DNA of 64,000 nt from Nonomuraea jabiensis (GTDB taxonomy: Bacteria; Actinomycetota; Actinomycetes; Streptosporangiales; Streptosporangiaceae), in assembly GCF_014204795.1 (NCBI RefSeq), contig NZ_JACHMB010000001.1:5406501-5470500 (forward strand), in the 5' to 3' direction. Under the pieces are notes generated by a model. It was not told the DNA's origin and did not search any database. It worked only from the letters and a program-made list of their open reading frames with translations. This document shows positions 16,690 to 23,950 of this stretch, one piece after another. Within the stretch, counting starts at the first letter, position 1. Every line of letters starts with the position of its first letter. A program made the translations under genes and the position numbers.

Positions 16690-17865
16690 TCAGCGGGGGA
16701 GTCCCAGGGTGCGCTCGGCGATGATGTTCCGCTGGATCTCGCTGGATCCGGCATAGATCGTGTCGGCGCGGCTGAACAGGTAGAGCCGCTGCAACTCGTT
16801 CAACTCGCCGTCGGCGGGCTCGGCCACCAGTCCGGCCTTCCCCTGCACGGCCTGTGCCAGCTCGCCCAGCCTCCGGTGCCACTCCGACCAGTAGAGCTTG
16901 GCGATCGACACCTCGGGGCCGGGGTCCGGCCGCAGCATCCGCAGCGCGTTCAGCCGCATGATCTCCAGCTCCAGCCACGACTGGACGAGCCTGTCACGCA
17001 GCACCGGGTCGTCGATCGCGCCCGTCCGCCCGGCGGTCTCGATGACCTTGGCCAGCTCCCGCCGGAACCCGATCTGCTGCCCGAGCGTCGAGGCGCCGCG
17101 TTCGTAACCGAGCGTGGCCATCGCGACCCGCCAGCCGTCGCCCGGCGCTCCGAGGATGTTCCCCGCCGCCGTGCGCGCGCCGTCGAAGAACACCTCGTTG
17201 AACTCCGACGTCCCGGTGAGCTGCACGATCGGCCGCACGTCCACGCCCGGTGCGTCCATGGGGACGAGCAGGTACGACAGCCCCTGGTGGCGCTGCGAGC
17301 CGGGCTCGGTACGGCACAGCACGAAGCACCAGTCGGCCACGTGCGCCAGCGACGTCCACACCTTCTGCCCGGTGACGATCCACTCGCCGCCTTCCAGGTG
17401 CGCCTTCGTCTGCACGTTGGCCAGGTCGGAGCCCGCCTCGGGCTCGGAGTAGCCCTGGCACCAGAGCTCGTCGCCGCGCTGGATCGGCGGCAGGAAGCGG
17501 TCCTTCTGCTCGTCGGTGCCGAATTCGAGGATGGTCGGGCCGATCAGCCCCTCGCCGATGTGGCCCACCCTGGCGGGGGCGTCGGCCCTGGCGTACTCCT
17601 CGTAGAAGGCGACCTGGTCCTCCAGGGACGCGGCGCGGCCGCCGTACCGCTCGGGCCAGCCCAGGCAGGTCCAGCCGGCCTTGCCGAGGTGGCGCTCCCA
17701 CGCCTGCCGCAGCTCGTGGCCCTCGTGCTCGCGCCCGGGCCCGCCGAGCCCTCTGACGTTCGCGAACTCGCCGCTCAGCGCCTCCTCCAGCCAGGCCCGC
17801 GCCTCTTCCCGCAGCCCTGCCCGAGGAACGTGCCCGTGGTCCGCGCCCCCGTCAGAGACGCTCAA
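16690..17865 (-). CDS. fadE30: FadE30, acyl-CoA dehydrogenase of steroid C/D-ring degradation
   Basis: The 391-residue flavoprotein matches FadE30: FANVRGLGGPGREHEGHELR, LGWPERYGGRAA, then LWCQGYSEPEAGSDLANVQT, VTGQKVWTSLAH, LTGTSEFNEVFFD and a C-terminal ADTIYAGSSEIQRNIIAERT. FadE30 introduces a double bond into the propionyl-CoA side chain of the HIP intermediate. TTG 17865 is chosen as start because GGAGG lies 5 nt upstream and it overlaps the end of the flavin reductase gene by 14 nt; the longer frame to 17907 adds unconserved residues. Transcription is expected from the perfect KstR2 site at 18500. Confidence 0.9.
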   Translation of the reverse strand: MSVSDGGADHGHVPRAGLREEARAWLEEALSGEFANVRGLGGPGREHEGHELRQAWERHLGKAGWTCLGWPERYGGRAASLEDQVAFYEEYARADAPARVGHIGEGLIGPTILEFGTDEQKDRFLPPIQRGDELWCQGYSEPEAGSDLANVQTKAHLEGGEWIVTGQKVWTSLAHVADWCFVLCRTEPGSQRHQGLSYLLVPMDAPGVDVRPIVQLTGTSEFNEVFFDGARTAAGNILGAPGDGWRVAMATLGYERGASTLGQQIGFRRELAKVIETAGRTGAIDDPVLRDRLVQSWLELEIMRLNALRMLRPDPGPEVSIAKLYWSEWHRRLGELAQAVQGKAGLVAEPADGELNELQRLYLFSRADTIYAGSSEIQRNIIAERTLGLPR

Positions 17866-18463
17866 CGAAGCCTCCGTAGCCCCCGCGGAAGAACAGCAGC
17901 GGGCCACCCTCGGAGTACGTGTCGAGCTGGAGCACCCGGGCCACCACGATCATGTGGTCGCCAGCCGGGTGCTCGGCCTCGATCGCGCAGTCGATCCAGG
18001 CCAGCGCGCCTTCGAGCACCGGGTTGCCGCCGGGGGAGCCGCTCCACTCCAGGCCCGCGAACTTGTCGCCGCCCTTGGTCGCCAGCTGGGCGCACACCGC
18101 CTGCTGGTGCTCGGCCAGCACGTTCACGGTGATGACCTTGGCGCCGCGTACCTTGGGCCAGCTGGAGCTGGTGTAGGCCACGCAGAACGCCACCAGGGGC
18201 GGGTCGAGCGAGACCGAGGTGAAGGAGTTGGCCGCCAGGCCGCACGGCAGGCTGTTCGCCGGATCGACCGCCGTGATCGCCACCACACCCGTCGCGAACC
18301 TCCCGAGCACCTGCCGGAAGCGGCGGCTGTCGAGGTGACCGTTCGCGCTGTGAGGTGAAGGGCCGGTCGGCATTGCGGCTCCGTTGCGAATCCTGCGCTG
18401 ATGGGGCGTCGGAAGGCCGCGACAGCCGTCCGGCGCGACGAGCCGGGCAGCGTGTGTGCTCAT
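17852..18463 (-). CDS. Flavin reductase family protein, HsaB-like
   Basis: The protein has the flavin reductase (split-barrel FMN) fold: RRFRQVLGRFATGVVAIT, CGLAANSFTSVSLDPPLVAF, SSSWPKVRGA, KVITVNVLAEHQQ and DKFAGLEWSGSPGGNPVLEG, ending FFRGGYGGFVERL. It resembles HsaB, the NADH:FMN reductase of the 3-HSA hydroxylase, but no HsaA oxygenase is in the window. ATG 18463 has AGGAGG with a 6-nt spacer and lies 31 nt after TATGAT (18495-18500); this gives 203 residues with a 30-residue extension. ATG 18373 would give a more typical length. It could supply reduced flavin to the LLM monooxygenase at 29.5 kb. Confidence 0.82.
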   Translation of the reverse strand: MSTHAARLVAPDGCRGLPTPHQRRIRNGAAMPTGPSPHSANGHLDSRRFRQVLGRFATGVVAITAVDPANSLPCGLAANSFTSVSLDPPLVAFCVAYTSSSWPKVRGAKVITVNVLAEHQQAVCAQLATKGGDKFAGLEWSGSPGGNPVLEGALAWIDCAIEAEHPAGDHMIVVARVLQLDTYSEGGPLLFFRGGYGGFVERL

Positions 18464-18494
18464 GGTCCGCCTCCTAGTCCACCGTCTGCGCTCT

Positions 18495-18513
18495 ATCATA
18501 CCAAGCGCTTGCT
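18495..18513 (-). promoter_or_regulatory. Perfect KstR2 operator abutting the flavin reductase -10 box
   Basis: ACCAAGCGCTTGCT on the plus strand (18500-18513) is an exact consensus match, extended to CCAAGC...GCTTGG. Read leftward, TATGAT (18500-18495) is the -10 box, followed by AGGAGG and ATG 18463. Confidence 0.9.
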
Positions 18514-18585
18514 TGGACGCTAGGGCGAACCGGGAAACCATGTCAAGTTCGCATGCCGCTGCGGGGGCGGACGGTCAGGGGTGCG

Positions 18586-18639
18586 TTGACATAGGGGAAA
18601 TTTCCGGCCTAACGTGACGTTTGTGCCCAAGCGCTTGCT
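18586..18639 (+). promoter_or_regulatory. Promoter of the Ltp2-like gene with a KstR2 operator at the start codon
   Basis: TTGACA (18586-18591), an 18-nt spacer and TAACGT (18610-18615) predict transcription from about 18622, next to GTG 18623. CCCAAGCGCTTGCT (18626-18639) matches the KstR2 consensus with one mismatch, inside the first codons. The spacer also holds the palindrome GGAAATTTCC (18596-18605). Confidence 0.7.
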
Positions 18640-19792
18640 TGACATCCGAGACCGCGCCGCGATAGCCGGGGTCGGCTACACCCCCTTCACGAAGGACTCG
18701 GGCGTCAGCACCCTCACGCTGGCCTGCCGCGCCGTGCTGGCCGCGCTGGAGGACGCGGGCCTGGCGGTGGACGAGGTGGACGGGCTGGCCACGCACCGCG
18801 TGGGCGACTCCGCCGCCCCCACGCTGGTGGCCCCCGCGCTGGGCCTGACCGACCTCTCCTGGCACCTCGACCAGTTCGGCGGCGGCAGCGTCTCGCACGC
18901 CGTCGTAGGCCAGGCAGCGCTGGCGGTGGCGGCCGGAGTGGCCGAGACGGTGGTGTGCTACCGGGCCATCAACGCCCGTTCCGAGTTCCGCATGGGCGGC
19001 ACCGACCGGAGCGTGCCGGTGAGCCCGGAGGTGCAGTATCAGGCGCCGTACGGGTACGTGGCGCCGCCGCAGCAGTACGCCATGTACGCCCGGGCCCACA
19101 TGCTGAAATATGGCACTCAAGCCGAGCATTTCGGGCAGTTGGCCGTCACCCAGCGCGCCAACGCGGCCAAGAACCCCCGCGCCCTCATGCGCACCCCCAT
19201 CACGCTGGACGACTACCTGGCGAGCAGGTGGATCGCGGAGCCGTTCCGGCTGCTGGACTGCTGCCTGGAGACGGACGGGGCCTGCGCCGTGGTCGTCACC
19301 ACGGCCGAACGCGCCCGCGCGCTCCGCCGCCCACCGGTGCTGATCTCGGGCGCGGCCTGGGGCGGCGGCACCTCTCACCTCTCGGGCCCGTCCGCCGACC
19401 CCACGGTGACCGCGGCCGCCGCCCTGGCCCCGCGCCTCTACGCGCAGGCCGGGCTGGGGCCGGCGGACATCGACGTGGCCGAGCTGTACGACTGCTTCAC
19501 GTACTCGGTGATCGTCCAGCTCGAGGACTACGGGTTCTGCGAGAAGGGCGAGGGCGGGCCTTACGTGGCCTCGGGCGCGACGGCGCCGGACGGCGCGCTC
19601 CCGGTCAACACCCACGGCGGCTTCCTGTCCGAGGGCTACGTCCACGGCATCAACCACATCGCCGAGGCCGTCTCCCAGCTCAGAGGCGACGCGGGGGACC
19701 GCCAGGTGCCCGGAGCCGAGGTCGCGCTGTCCACGGCCCAGCCCGGCTACATCCTCCCGGCCACCTCCGCCCTGATCCTGAGGAGATCATGA
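18623..19792 (+). CDS. Ltp2-like thiolase-fold aldolase of the steroid cluster
   Basis: The 389-residue thiolase-fold protein begins IRDRAAIAGVGYTPFTK, the lipid-transfer-protein opening. The region of the thiolase catalytic His reads NTHGGFLSEGYVHGINH, so a Tyr (about 339) replaces it, and a second Tyr (about 289) lies in ELYDCFTYS. The 50-residue spacing equals that of the two catalytic tyrosines reported for Ltp2 (294 and 344, from memory), a retro-aldolase that cleaves the steroid side chain. A stand-alone DUF35 gene follows directly, as its required partner. GTG 18623 is chosen from the promoter; GTG 18614 is possible. The substrate under KstR2 control is unknown. Confidence 0.82.
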   Translation: MPKRLLDIRDRAAIAGVGYTPFTKDSGVSTLTLACRAVLAALEDAGLAVDEVDGLATHRVGDSAAPTLVAPALGLTDLSWHLDQFGGGSVSHAVVGQAALAVAAGVAETVVCYRAINARSEFRMGGTDRSVPVSPEVQYQAPYGYVAPPQQYAMYARAHMLKYGTQAEHFGQLAVTQRANAAKNPRALMRTPITLDDYLASRWIAEPFRLLDCCLETDGACAVVVTTAERARALRRPPVLISGAAWGGGTSHLSGPSADPTVTAAAALAPRLYAQAGLGPADIDVAELYDCFTYSVIVQLEDYGFCEKGEGGPYVASGATAPDGALPVNTHGGFLSEGYVHGINHIAEAVSQLRGDAGDRQVPGAEVALSTAQPGYILPATSALILRRS

Positions 19793-20214
19793 TGACGGCC
19801 TACCGGCCCGAACCCGACCGCGACTCCAGGCAGTGGTGGGAGCGGGTCGCCGGGCAGGAGTTCGCCGTCCAGGAGTGCGAAGGATGCGGGGCGGTGCGCT
19901 TCCCGGCGCGGTCGTTCTGCCCCGAGTGCCGCACGGAGGCGTGGCACTGGCGGGAGGTGGAGCCCGAGGGGGTGGTCGAGAGCTGGATCGTCAACCATCA
20001 GCCGTTCATGCCGGGGTTCGAGGTGCCGTACGTGGTGGTGATGGTCCGGCTGGCGGCGGTGCCGGGGTGCTTCGTGTACGGGAACTGGCGCGGCGACGGC
20101 CCTCCGGAGCGCGGCTGGCGCGTCCGGGCCGCCTACCGCCGGGTCGACGAGCGGTTGACCCTGGTGGACTGGGCGCCGGATGATCATCCGGTGGGGCGCA
20201 AATCCTCCCGCTAG
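19792..20214 (+). CDS. DUF35 OB-fold/zinc-ribbon protein, partner of the Ltp2-like aldolase
   Basis: The 140-residue protein has a rubredoxin-like zinc ribbon with Cys at about 29, 32, 43 and 46 (CEGCG and CPECR), then an OB-fold (VEPEGVVESWIVNHQP, VVVMVRLAAVPGC). Such ChsH2-type DUF35 proteins bind CoA substrates and are obligate partners of Ltp aldolases and of HMG-CoA synthase-type enzymes. In mycobacteria the DUF35 domain is fused to the ChsH2 hydratase; here it stands alone. ATG 19792 shares a base with the upstream stop (TGATG) and has AGGAG 6 nt upstream. ATG 19789 is an alternative. Confidence 0.85.
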   Translation: MTAYRPEPDRDSRQWWERVAGQEFAVQECEGCGAVRFPARSFCPECRTEAWHWREVEPEGVVESWIVNHQPFMPGFEVPYVVVMVRLAAVPGCFVYGNWRGDGPPERGWRVRAAYRRVDERLTLVDWAPDDHPVGRKSSR

Positions 20215-20572
20215 TTGACCTTGCTCCGGAAATTGGATTGGTACCGGAAAATCCCACCAGTCCCACCATCACGAAGGGGCCCCCAGGTTCGGCTCCGAGG
20301 GTTGATGATGATGGTGGAAGGCGTCGACGCGGACGGCTCGGACTGGCGGCGAACGATGACTGATGGGAAGTCGGTGGCGGGCGTGACCTGCGGGTCACGA
20401 GTAACGATCCTGCCTGCCCGCCGGTCTTCGACAGAACCACCCAGCCGGTCGTGCCGTGCCGTGACGGCGCCCGGCCCCGCACACCGGAGAAGCGTCTCCC
20501 TGGACGGGGCCCGGCCGTGGTCGGCGGATGGGGCCGCCCGTGGTGACCGTAAGAGATGGGTTGTGCCGTTCT
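20215..20572. other. Intergenic stretch without a convincing gene
   Basis: About 360 nt follow the DUF35 stop. Frames are open on several strands only because of GC content; none shows a ribosome-binding site, a recognisable domain or a homologous pattern. No operator was found here. Confidence 0.5.
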
Positions 20573-20698
20573 GGGCGACGGCGAGTGCTTCGGGATCGGC
20601 GAGGAACCTCGGTGGCGTGCGCATCCGGAGGGCGGCGGGCACCTGGGGATCGGCGAGGACCCGAAAGTCGGCGAGCGCCCGGGGATCGGCGCGGTCGG
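20573..20698. repeat. Degenerate 18-bp tandem repeat (seven units)
   Basis: Seven consecutive 18-nt units can be cut from this stretch. The three best copies (20591-20608, 20645-20662, 20681-20698) share GGGATCGGCG and lie 54 and 36 nt apart, both multiples of 18. On the reverse strand the units read as hexapeptides such as RADPRA, LADFRV, LADPQV, LADPEA. The frame runs from 20705 toward 20211, but its far half is not convincing, so this is either a remnant of a hexapeptide-repeat protein or a non-coding repeat. Confidence 0.55.
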
Positions 20699-20800
20699 CG
20701 GTCACTCACGCGCCCGGGGCGCGGGATCCGCCTGGAAGGGCCCGGCCCCCGCCCGAGGCGGGAAGGCGTGCTGCCCTGCGTTGGTCCCTTGGAGGAAAAC

Positions 20801-20836
20801 GCGCCCTGGCGGGCGTGGGGGACCCGCCAGGACGCG
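20801..20836. terminator. Long hairpin in the intergenic region
   Basis: CCTGGCGGG (20805-20813) and CCCGCCAGG (20823-20831) pair perfectly, and the stem extends by GCG/CGC beyond one mismatch. It could end leftward transcripts leaking past 20863 or rightward ones from the aldolase operon. Confidence 0.6.
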
Positions 20837-20862
20837 CTTCCTGTCCCGTGCGCGACGGCGCC

Positions 20863-20888
20863 AGGACTCCGGCGAGGGATGGAGTCCT
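20863..20888 (-). terminator. Hairpin at the stop of the 107-residue protein
   Basis: AGGACTCC and GGAGTCCT are perfect 8-bp arms around a 10-nt loop. The arm ends within the stop codon of the leftward gene, as expected for its terminator. Confidence 0.7.
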
Positions 20889-21210
20889 AGACCGTTGGTT
20901 CGCGCACGGAGTCGATGGGGGAGTGTGAAAGCTCCCGTTGCCGGTAACGTGCGGCGATGCGTTGAGCTGCACCAACCGGGTCATCAATGGGGTGCGTGAC
21001 GGGGGCGCCACCCTCCTCATTCCAGACAAAGGATCCGTCATTGCACCACACGGTCAGCTCAGTCAACACCGATAGCTCGCGCACACCGATGCCCATGCTC
21101 TGGTAGGTGTGGGTGAACCCCTGGCGACGCAACCCGTAACGCAGTAAACGTGTTGCTTCGCAAGGGGCATGCCAGGGCAGGTACGGCGTACCCGTGCGGA
21201 CCGGCAACAC
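20887..21210 (-). CDS. Conserved-looking 107-residue protein of unknown function
   Basis: The protein starts MLPVRTGTPYLPWHAPCEATR and contains LTVWCNDGSFVWNEEGG and VTHPIDDPVGAAQRIAARYR. Cys, Trp and Phe are frequent and the sequence does not look like a GC-driven shadow frame. There is no signal peptide or membrane segment. It is divergent from a GntR regulator and ends at a clear hairpin, which supports it as a real transcribed gene. I do not recognise the family. Small proteins of this kind next to GntR regulators are common in actinomycetes, but a function cannot be assigned. ATG 21198 and other internal starts are possible. Confidence 0.65.
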   Translation of the reverse strand: MLPVRTGTPYLPWHAPCEATRLLRYGLRRQGFTHTYQSMGIGVRELSVLTELTVWCNDGSFVWNEEGGAPVTHPIDDPVGAAQRIAARYRQRELSHSPIDSVREPTV

Positions 21211-21347
21211 TGGCCTTCACCCCCTCACCGGCCTTTAGATGGATTTGTACCAACGAATGGATGATGGGCCGGTGGAGGCGGTTCGGTCAAGGGGTTGTGG
21301 CCTGCTAGAACCAGATCGTCTAAATTGTTGGAACAAAAGGGGTGAAA

Positions 21348-22097
21348 GTGGCAAGGTCGGTGCTGTATCAGCAGGTGGCTGCGGAGTTGCGTCGAGCCAT
21401 CTACTCGGGTGTCCTCGGCCCGGGATCACAGCTGCCGACCGAGGCGCAGCTCATGGAAGACCATGGGGTGAGCAGGAACACCGTAAGGCTGGCCCTGGGA
21501 GAGCTCGTCAATGAGGGGCTCGTTACGCGCACGCCGCGGCGCGGAACCGTGGTCAGAGACCGCAGACCGCTGCTGATCTATCCGCAGCGGGAGCTGGAGC
21601 CACAACCTTCTGGGGAACTGCGGGAAGCCTTCGCCTATGCCGTGGCGCAGGAAGGCCGCGAGCCCAGCCAGTACATCGAGGTGCTGACGGTTTCTCCCGT
21701 TGAGGAGATCGCCAGCAGGCTGGAGCTGGCGGACGGGGAATTGGCGGTGGTGAGGCGTCGTCTGCGTTTCGTGGACGGCCAGCCGTACAACACCAACGAT
21801 TCCTACTTCCCTCGTGATCTGGTTGCCGACTCCGAGATCGCCAGGCCCGGAGACATCGCACGAGGGGCGAACCGGGTGCTGGAGGAGCTGGGGCATGCGC
21901 AGGTGCGCGTCACCGACGACATCTGGGCCCGCATGCCCAACCAGGAGGAGGCCGAGCGCCTCCAGCTCGAGCTCGGCACGCCAGTCATGGTGTACGTCCG
22001 AGTCGGATTCGACGGGGCCGACATGCCAGTGCGTGTCGCGGTGTCGGTGCTGCCCGCCGACAAACATTTGATCAGATACGAGCTCGATGGCCGCTAA
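21348..22097 (+). CDS. GntR-family regulator with UTRA domain
   Basis: The 249-residue regulator has an N-terminal winged helix (LYQQVAAELRRAIYSGVLGPG, LPTEAQLMEDHGVSRNTVRLAL, about residues 5-70) and a C-terminal UTRA ligand domain (VRRRLRFVDGQPYNTNDSYFP, then VMVYVRVGFDGADMPVRVAVSVLPAD with the typical final strand). This is the HutC subfamily, which senses small metabolites such as sugars or amino-acid derivatives. GTG 21348 has AAGGGG 5 nt upstream; GTG 21342 is an alternative. It faces the small unknown gene across about 130 nt. A hairpin at 22169 follows it. The target genes are not evident. Confidence 0.85.
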   Translation: MARSVLYQQVAAELRRAIYSGVLGPGSQLPTEAQLMEDHGVSRNTVRLALGELVNEGLVTRTPRRGTVVRDRRPLLIYPQRELEPQPSGELREAFAYAVAQEGREPSQYIEVLTVSPVEEIASRLELADGELAVVRRRLRFVDGQPYNTNDSYFPRDLVADSEIARPGDIARGANRVLEELGHAQVRVTDDIWARMPNQEEAERLQLELGTPVMVYVRVGFDGADMPVRVAVSVLPADKHLIRYELDGR

Positions 22098-22168
22098 CGA
22101 GCTCGGTTGAAGGGGTGATCCCGCCGGCTGGGGCCGGGCGCAGCGAGAAATTAGCCGCCTCGCTGGCC

Positions 22169-22193
22169 TAGGGGAGTCGTGCATACTCCCCTA
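22169..22193 (+). terminator. Hairpin after the GntR gene
   Basis: TAGGGGAGT and ACTCCCCTA form perfect 9-bp arms around CGTGCAT, 72 nt after the GntR stop and 113 nt before the GNAT gene. It could also be an operator of the GNAT gene. Confidence 0.55.
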
Positions 22194-22305
22194 AATCGCC
22201 ATTTATCCATATATATCGGGTTGAGGCCCCATTTTCGGCTACGCGCACCATTGCGTCATCACGCTTTGTGTATGCGCGCAAACCCTACGCAACGGGAGTT
22301 TCATT

Positions 22306-22908
22306 ATGCACACCAACACGCTGCTCCACCCGCTCGCGCTCCGCAGAGCGGAGCCCGAGGACCTTCCCGGCGTACTCACGCTGCTCGCGGACGCCGCCGA
22401 GTGGCTCTACTCGCGGGGAGTGCGGCAATGGCCGCGCGGGGGGTTCGGCCCCGAGCGCATCGTGCCGCTCATCGAGGAGAGGGTGCTCTTCCTGCTCGAC
22501 GACGAGCTCAGATACCTCGATCCCGACGAATCGGCCCCGCCGGTAGCCACGATAGCCGTCGACGACCACGCGGACCCCGAGTTCTGGACACTCGACGACG
22601 ACCCCGGAGCTGCCCTTTATGTCCACAAGCTCGCCGTGGCCCGTCCCTGGTCCGGCAGCGGCCTCGGGGACGCCCTCCTGGACTGGGCCTGCACCTACGC
22701 CCACACGGCCGGCCTGCCGTACCTGCGCCTGGACTGCGCCAAGGACAACTGGCGGCTGCAGGAGTACTACCGCAGGCGCGGGTTCCGCCACGTCCGTACG
22801 GTGGACCTCCCCCACCGCGCGTCCGGCGCCCTCTTCGAGCGCCCGTCGCGGGACCTGACCACCACGGCCTTCCGTGACCTGACCATGGCCGAACTCATCT
22901 CCGCCTGA
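22306..22908 (+). CDS. GNAT-family N-acetyltransferase
   Basis: The 200-residue protein has the GNAT fold: an N-terminal LRRAEPEDLPGVLTLL, the acetyl-CoA loop VHKLAVARPWSGSGLGDALLDWA (V-x-x-x-W-x-G-x-G pattern, a variant of the R/Q-x-x-G-x-G/A motif) and YLRLDCAKDNWRLQEYYRRRGF near the end. It transfers an acetyl group from acetyl-CoA to an unknown amine. GGGAG lies 7 nt before the ATG. The gene is monocistronic, with a strong terminator 13 nt after its stop. Confidence 0.85.
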   Translation: MHTNTLLHPLALRRAEPEDLPGVLTLLADAAEWLYSRGVRQWPRGGFGPERIVPLIEERVLFLLDDELRYLDPDESAPPVATIAVDDHADPEFWTLDDDPGAALYVHKLAVARPWSGSGLGDALLDWACTYAHTAGLPYLRLDCAKDNWRLQEYYRRRGFRHVRTVDLPHRASGALFERPSRDLTTTAFRDLTMAELISA

Positions 22909-22921
22909 CACCTCGCACCCA

Positions 22922-22950
22922 CGGCCCCGATCCCGCCGGGATCGGGGCCG
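22922..22950 (+). terminator. Perfect 13-bp hairpin terminator after the GNAT gene
   Basis: CGGCCCCGATCCC and GGGATCGGGGCCG pair perfectly around GCC, 13 nt after the GNAT stop. No T-run follows. Confidence 0.85.
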
Positions 22951-23229
22951 AGGCCCACCAGGGCCGCCTCCTCGCGCCGTCACGGGCGTCGCGGGCGGGC
23001 GGCCCAGGCCGGCCACGGCCCTCCGCGGATGTGCGCCGGCCGGGCTGTGCTTCCGCCCCACAGGGCGCGTGGTGGGCCGCGGGCTGTCCGGCGGGGTCCG
23101 GCAGCGGGCGCCGGTCGTGCGGGCGCTGTGGGAGCGTTCGGGGGCCTGGAGCGGGGCCCTGGGACGGGGAGCGAGGCCGTTGGCGGGGACTTTTTGGTGT
23201 GATCAGCGGCGGAATGGTGCAGAGCACCA
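22951..23229. other. Intergenic stretch, no gene seen
   Basis: About 280 nt of very GC-rich sequence lie between the GNAT terminator and the CutC promoter. Open frames on both strands are Pro/Arg/Ala-rich with no domain or ribosome-binding site. TATAAC at 23230-23235 is the likely -10 box of the next gene. Confidence 0.5.
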
Positions 23230-23244
23230 TATAACCTCTCCTCC

Positions 23245-23925
23245 ATGACCGGATCCCTGCTCGAGGTGATCGCCCTCAACGTTCGTGACGCCGTGGCCGC
23301 CGAACAGGGTGGAGCCGACCGGCTGGAGGTCGTCGCCGACATGGCGGCCGACGGGCTGACCCCCTCACCGGAGACGGTCGCCGCGATCGCCGCGGAGTGC
23401 CCCCTCCCCCAGATGGTGATGCTCCGCTGTGACGCCAACTTCATCGCCGACTCCGACGTGCTCGACCGCCTGAGCCGGGACGCCAAGGCATTGGCGCAGG
23501 CGGGGGCGGCGGGGTTCGTGTTCGGGTTCCTCGACGGCTCGGGGAAGGTCGATCTCACGGCCACCGAGGCGCTCATCCACGCCGTCTCGCCGCTCCCGTG
23601 GACGTTCCACCGGGCGGTCGATCACGCCGCCGACGTCCAGGCGTCCTGGCGGGCCGTGCGGCTGCTGCCCAACCTGGCCACCGTGCTCACCTCGGGCTCG
23701 CCCAACGGGGTGGGGGAGGGGCTGCCGGTGCTGAGGGCGCGCGCCGAGGCCGGTGACGGCTCGATCATCCTGGCCGGGGGCGGGCTGAAGCCGGCGCACG
23801 TGCCGGCGCTCCTCGACTACGGCATCCGCGCCTTCCACGTGGGCTCCGCCGTGCGGGCGAGCTGGTCGGATCCGGTGGAGTGGCGCCTGGTACGCCAGTG
23901 GCGGTCCCTGGTCGAACGCGACTGA
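23245..23925 (+). CDS. CutC family protein
   Basis: The 226-residue protein has the CutC TIM-barrel motifs: LEVIALNVRDAVAAEQGGADRLEVV at the start, AGFVFGFLD, TFHRAVDHA and TVLTSGSPNGVGEG. CutC was first linked to copper tolerance in E. coli, but the biochemical function is unsettled, so copper homeostasis should be read cautiously. TATAAC at 23230-23235 lies 9 nt before the ATG, so the message is leaderless or nearly so. It is convergent with the DUF6986 gene and shows no co-transcribed metal genes. Confidence 0.85.
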   Translation: MTGSLLEVIALNVRDAVAAEQGGADRLEVVADMAADGLTPSPETVAAIAAECPLPQMVMLRCDANFIADSDVLDRLSRDAKALAQAGAAGFVFGFLDGSGKVDLTATEALIHAVSPLPWTFHRAVDHAADVQASWRAVRLLPNLATVLTSGSPNGVGEGLPVLRARAEAGDGSIILAGGGLKPAHVPALLDYGIRAFHVGSAVRASWSDPVEWRLVRQWRSLVERD

Positions 23926-23950
23926 GACCGCCAGGGCGACCGCCAGACCG

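Noticed and set aside
17866-17907. A longer start for fadE30 at 17907
   Set aside because: The extra 14 residues are unconserved and lie inside the reductase gene; TTG 17865 has a good ribosome-binding site.
20573-20698. A CRISPR array
   Set aside because: The repeat is contiguous with 18-nt units and no unique spacers or cas genes; it is a simple degenerate tandem repeat.
20211-20705. A 164-codon reverse frame over the repeat region
   Set aside because: Only the repeat part looks structured; the rest overlaps the DUF35 stop and has no conserved content, so it is not annotated as a gene.
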